Source of the DNA: DATILI01 sp035476635
Lineage (GTDB): Bacteria; Pseudomonadota; Gammaproteobacteria; Burkholderiales; Burkholderiaceae_C
DNA: 6,438 bases
Direction of reading: 5' to 3'
Assembly (NCBI GenBank): GCA_035476635.1
Contig: DATILI010000263.1
Location: forward strand, 1 to 6,438
Under the pieces are notes generated by a model that saw nothing but the letters and a program-made list of their open reading frames with translations, was not told the DNA's origin and did no database searches. Every line of letters begins with the position of its first letter. Position 1 is the first letter of the stretch. The translations under genes and the position numbers were made by a program. This document shows positions 5,567 to 6,438 of the stretch, piece by piece.

Positions 5567-6325
5567 ATGACCACAACCGACTCCGTGCCGCCGCTGACGG
5601 TGATGACCGTCAATATCCACAAGGGGTTTACGGTGTTCAACCGCAGGTTCATCCTGCACGACTTGCGCGAAGCCGTTCGCAGCGTGGGTGCGGATGTCGT
5701 GTTCCTGCAGGAGGTGCTGGGCGCGCACAAGCACCAAGATCGGCACGATTTTCCCGAGCAGCCGCACTACGAATTCCTGGCCGACAGCATCTGGCCGCAA
5801 TACGCCTATGGCCGCAATGTGGTGTATCCCAAGGGACACCACGGCAATGCCGTGATGTCCAAGTTCCCCATCGTGCATGACCAGAACCATGATGTCTCGG
5901 TTGCCGGGCCGGAGCGGCGCGGCATGCTGCATTGCGTCTTGCACCTGCCGGCGCGGGCGCGCGATGTGCACGTCATCTGCGTGCATCTGGGGCTGCAGGA
6001 GGCGCATCGTCGACAGCAGCTGGAGTTGCTGTGCCTGATGGTGCGCGGCGAGGTGCCTGACGACGCGCCTTTGGTGGTCGCGGGGGATTTCAACGATTGG
6101 CACTGCCTTGCCAACGCAATCCTGGAGCGCGAAGTCGGCCTGCGCGAGGTCTTTGTGCAGGCCAGGGGCCGGGCGGCGCGAACGTTTCCGGCGCGCTTTC
6201 CGCTATTGGCGCTGGACCGGATCTACGTGCGCAACGCGGTGGTCCACTCGCCCGTGGTGCTGCCGCGCAAGCCGTGGTCGCATTTGTCGGACCACGCACC
6301 GCTGGCGGCGGAAATCCATATCTAG
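5567..6325 (+). CDS. ybhP: YbhP-like endonuclease/exonuclease/phosphatase family protein
   Basis: The 252-residue product belongs to the metal-dependent EEP superfamily (DNase I, ExoIII, phosphoinositide phosphatases), which cleaves phosphodiester or phosphomonoester bonds. The whole catalytic set is visible: N16 (V-N-I-H-K-G), E49 (L-Q-E-V), H140 (V-H-L-G-L), D174 and N176 (G-D-F-N-D), D217 (L-D-R-I-Y) and the terminal S241-D-H243. It matches E. coli YbhP almost end to end in length (253) and in wording, for example N-I-H-K-G-F-T-x-F-N-R-R-F-I-L and Y-G-R-N-x-V-Y-P-x-G-H-H-G-N-A-V. In E. coli, ybhP sits next to the cardiolipin synthase gene clsB, so a phospholipid-related substrate is often suspected but not proven. 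No signal peptide or membrane segment is visible, so it is probably cytoplasmic. The frame is open upstream to about 5330, overlapping the ProQ-like gene. I chose the ATG at 5567 because it gives the family's length. Its Shine-Dalgarno is weak. Confidence 0.93.
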   Translation: MTTTDSVPPLTVMTVNIHKGFTVFNRRFILHDLREAVRSVGADVVFLQEVLGAHKHQDRHDFPEQPHYEFLADSIWPQYAYGRNVVYPKGHHGNAVMSKFPIVHDQNHDVSVAGPERRGMLHCVLHLPARARDVHVICVHLGLQEAHRRQQLELLCLMVRGEVPDDAPLVVAGDFNDWHCLANAILEREVGLREVFVQARGRAARTFPARFPLLALDRIYVRNAVVHSPVVLPRKPWSHLSDHAPLAAEIHI

Positions 6326-6358
6326 GAAGTCATTCAACTTTAACCCGGGGAATCAAAA

Positions 6359-6438
6359 ATGTTGACATCAAGCAAGAGTCTCGTGGATCGTGAAACCAAG
6401 TTTTGGCAGTCGATGATTGACCAGGATGCCGACGCCGC
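6359..6438 (+). CDS. Start of a gene cut by the window edge, possibly NTF2-like/DUF4440
   Basis: Twenty-six codons are visible from the ATG at 6359, with GGGGAA (6347-6352) ending 6 nt before it. The N-terminal wording (E12-T-K-F-W-Q-S-M-I-D-Q-D-A-D-A) resembles the first helix of small NTF2-like/DUF4440 proteins, which use a cone-shaped fold for varied ligands. The gene begins 33 bp after the YbhP-like stop and may be in the same transcript. The fragment is too short for a firm assignment. Confidence 0.55.
   Translation, partial: MLTSSKSLVDRETKFWQSMIDQDADA

Noticed and set aside
4911..5570. Plus-strand open frame (219 codons) across the ProQ-like gene
   Set aside because: Antisense to a protein with clear ProQ homology and running into the intergenic dyads. 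No motif supports it.
6362..6367. TTGACA resembling a sigma-70 -35 box
   Set aside because: It lies within the first codons of the partial last gene, and no -10-like hexamer follows at 16-18 bp.

Overview
The window is GC-rich, gene-dense bacterial chromosome. The protein sequences look like a betaproteobacterium of the Burkholderiales, most likely Comamonadaceae (Variovorax/Acidovorax-like). That assignment rests on recalled family resemblance and base composition, not on a search. I see no rRNA, tRNA, CRISPR array, insertion sequence or phage gene.

Left part (1-936): a small zinc-dependent nucleoside/base deaminase of the TadA/GuaD fold, with a Tat-like N-terminus (42-485), then a 103-bp gap and a short secreted hypothetical protein (589-936).

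Centre (949-4369): a two-gene bacterial non-homologous end-joining (NHEJ) unit. ku (949-1899) encodes the DNA-end-binding homodimer subunit. ligD (1907-4369) begins 7 bp later and encodes a three-domain enzyme in the order phosphoesterase, ATP-dependent ligase, primase-polymerase. All catalytic residues I can place are present. Ku would bind and bridge double-strand-break ends and recruit LigD, which trims 3' ends, fills gaps and seals nicks. The secreted-protein gene ends only 12 bp before ku, so it may share the transcript, with no evident functional link.

Right part (4370-6438): a 136-bp gap with several small inverted repeats precedes a 57-residue acidic protein of unknown function with a very good ribosome binding site (4506-4679). 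It converges on a ProQ/FinO-family RNA chaperone gene on the minus strand (4716-5408), with a stem-loop of overlapping palindromes between the two stops. The ProQ-like gene is divergent from a close YbhP homologue of the endonuclease/exonuclease/phosphatase superfamily (5567-6325). Their 158-bp shared upstream region holds two adjacent inverted repeats. The window ends inside the start of another gene (6359 onward), possibly an NTF2-like/DUF4440 protein.

Overall this is mostly recognisable housekeeping and accessory content. The strongest call is the intact Ku-LigD pair. The less explained parts are the apparently exported deaminase, the two small hypothetical proteins, the extended ProQ-like protein and the dyad-rich intergenic regions. 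I found no convincing evidence of a wholly new system.
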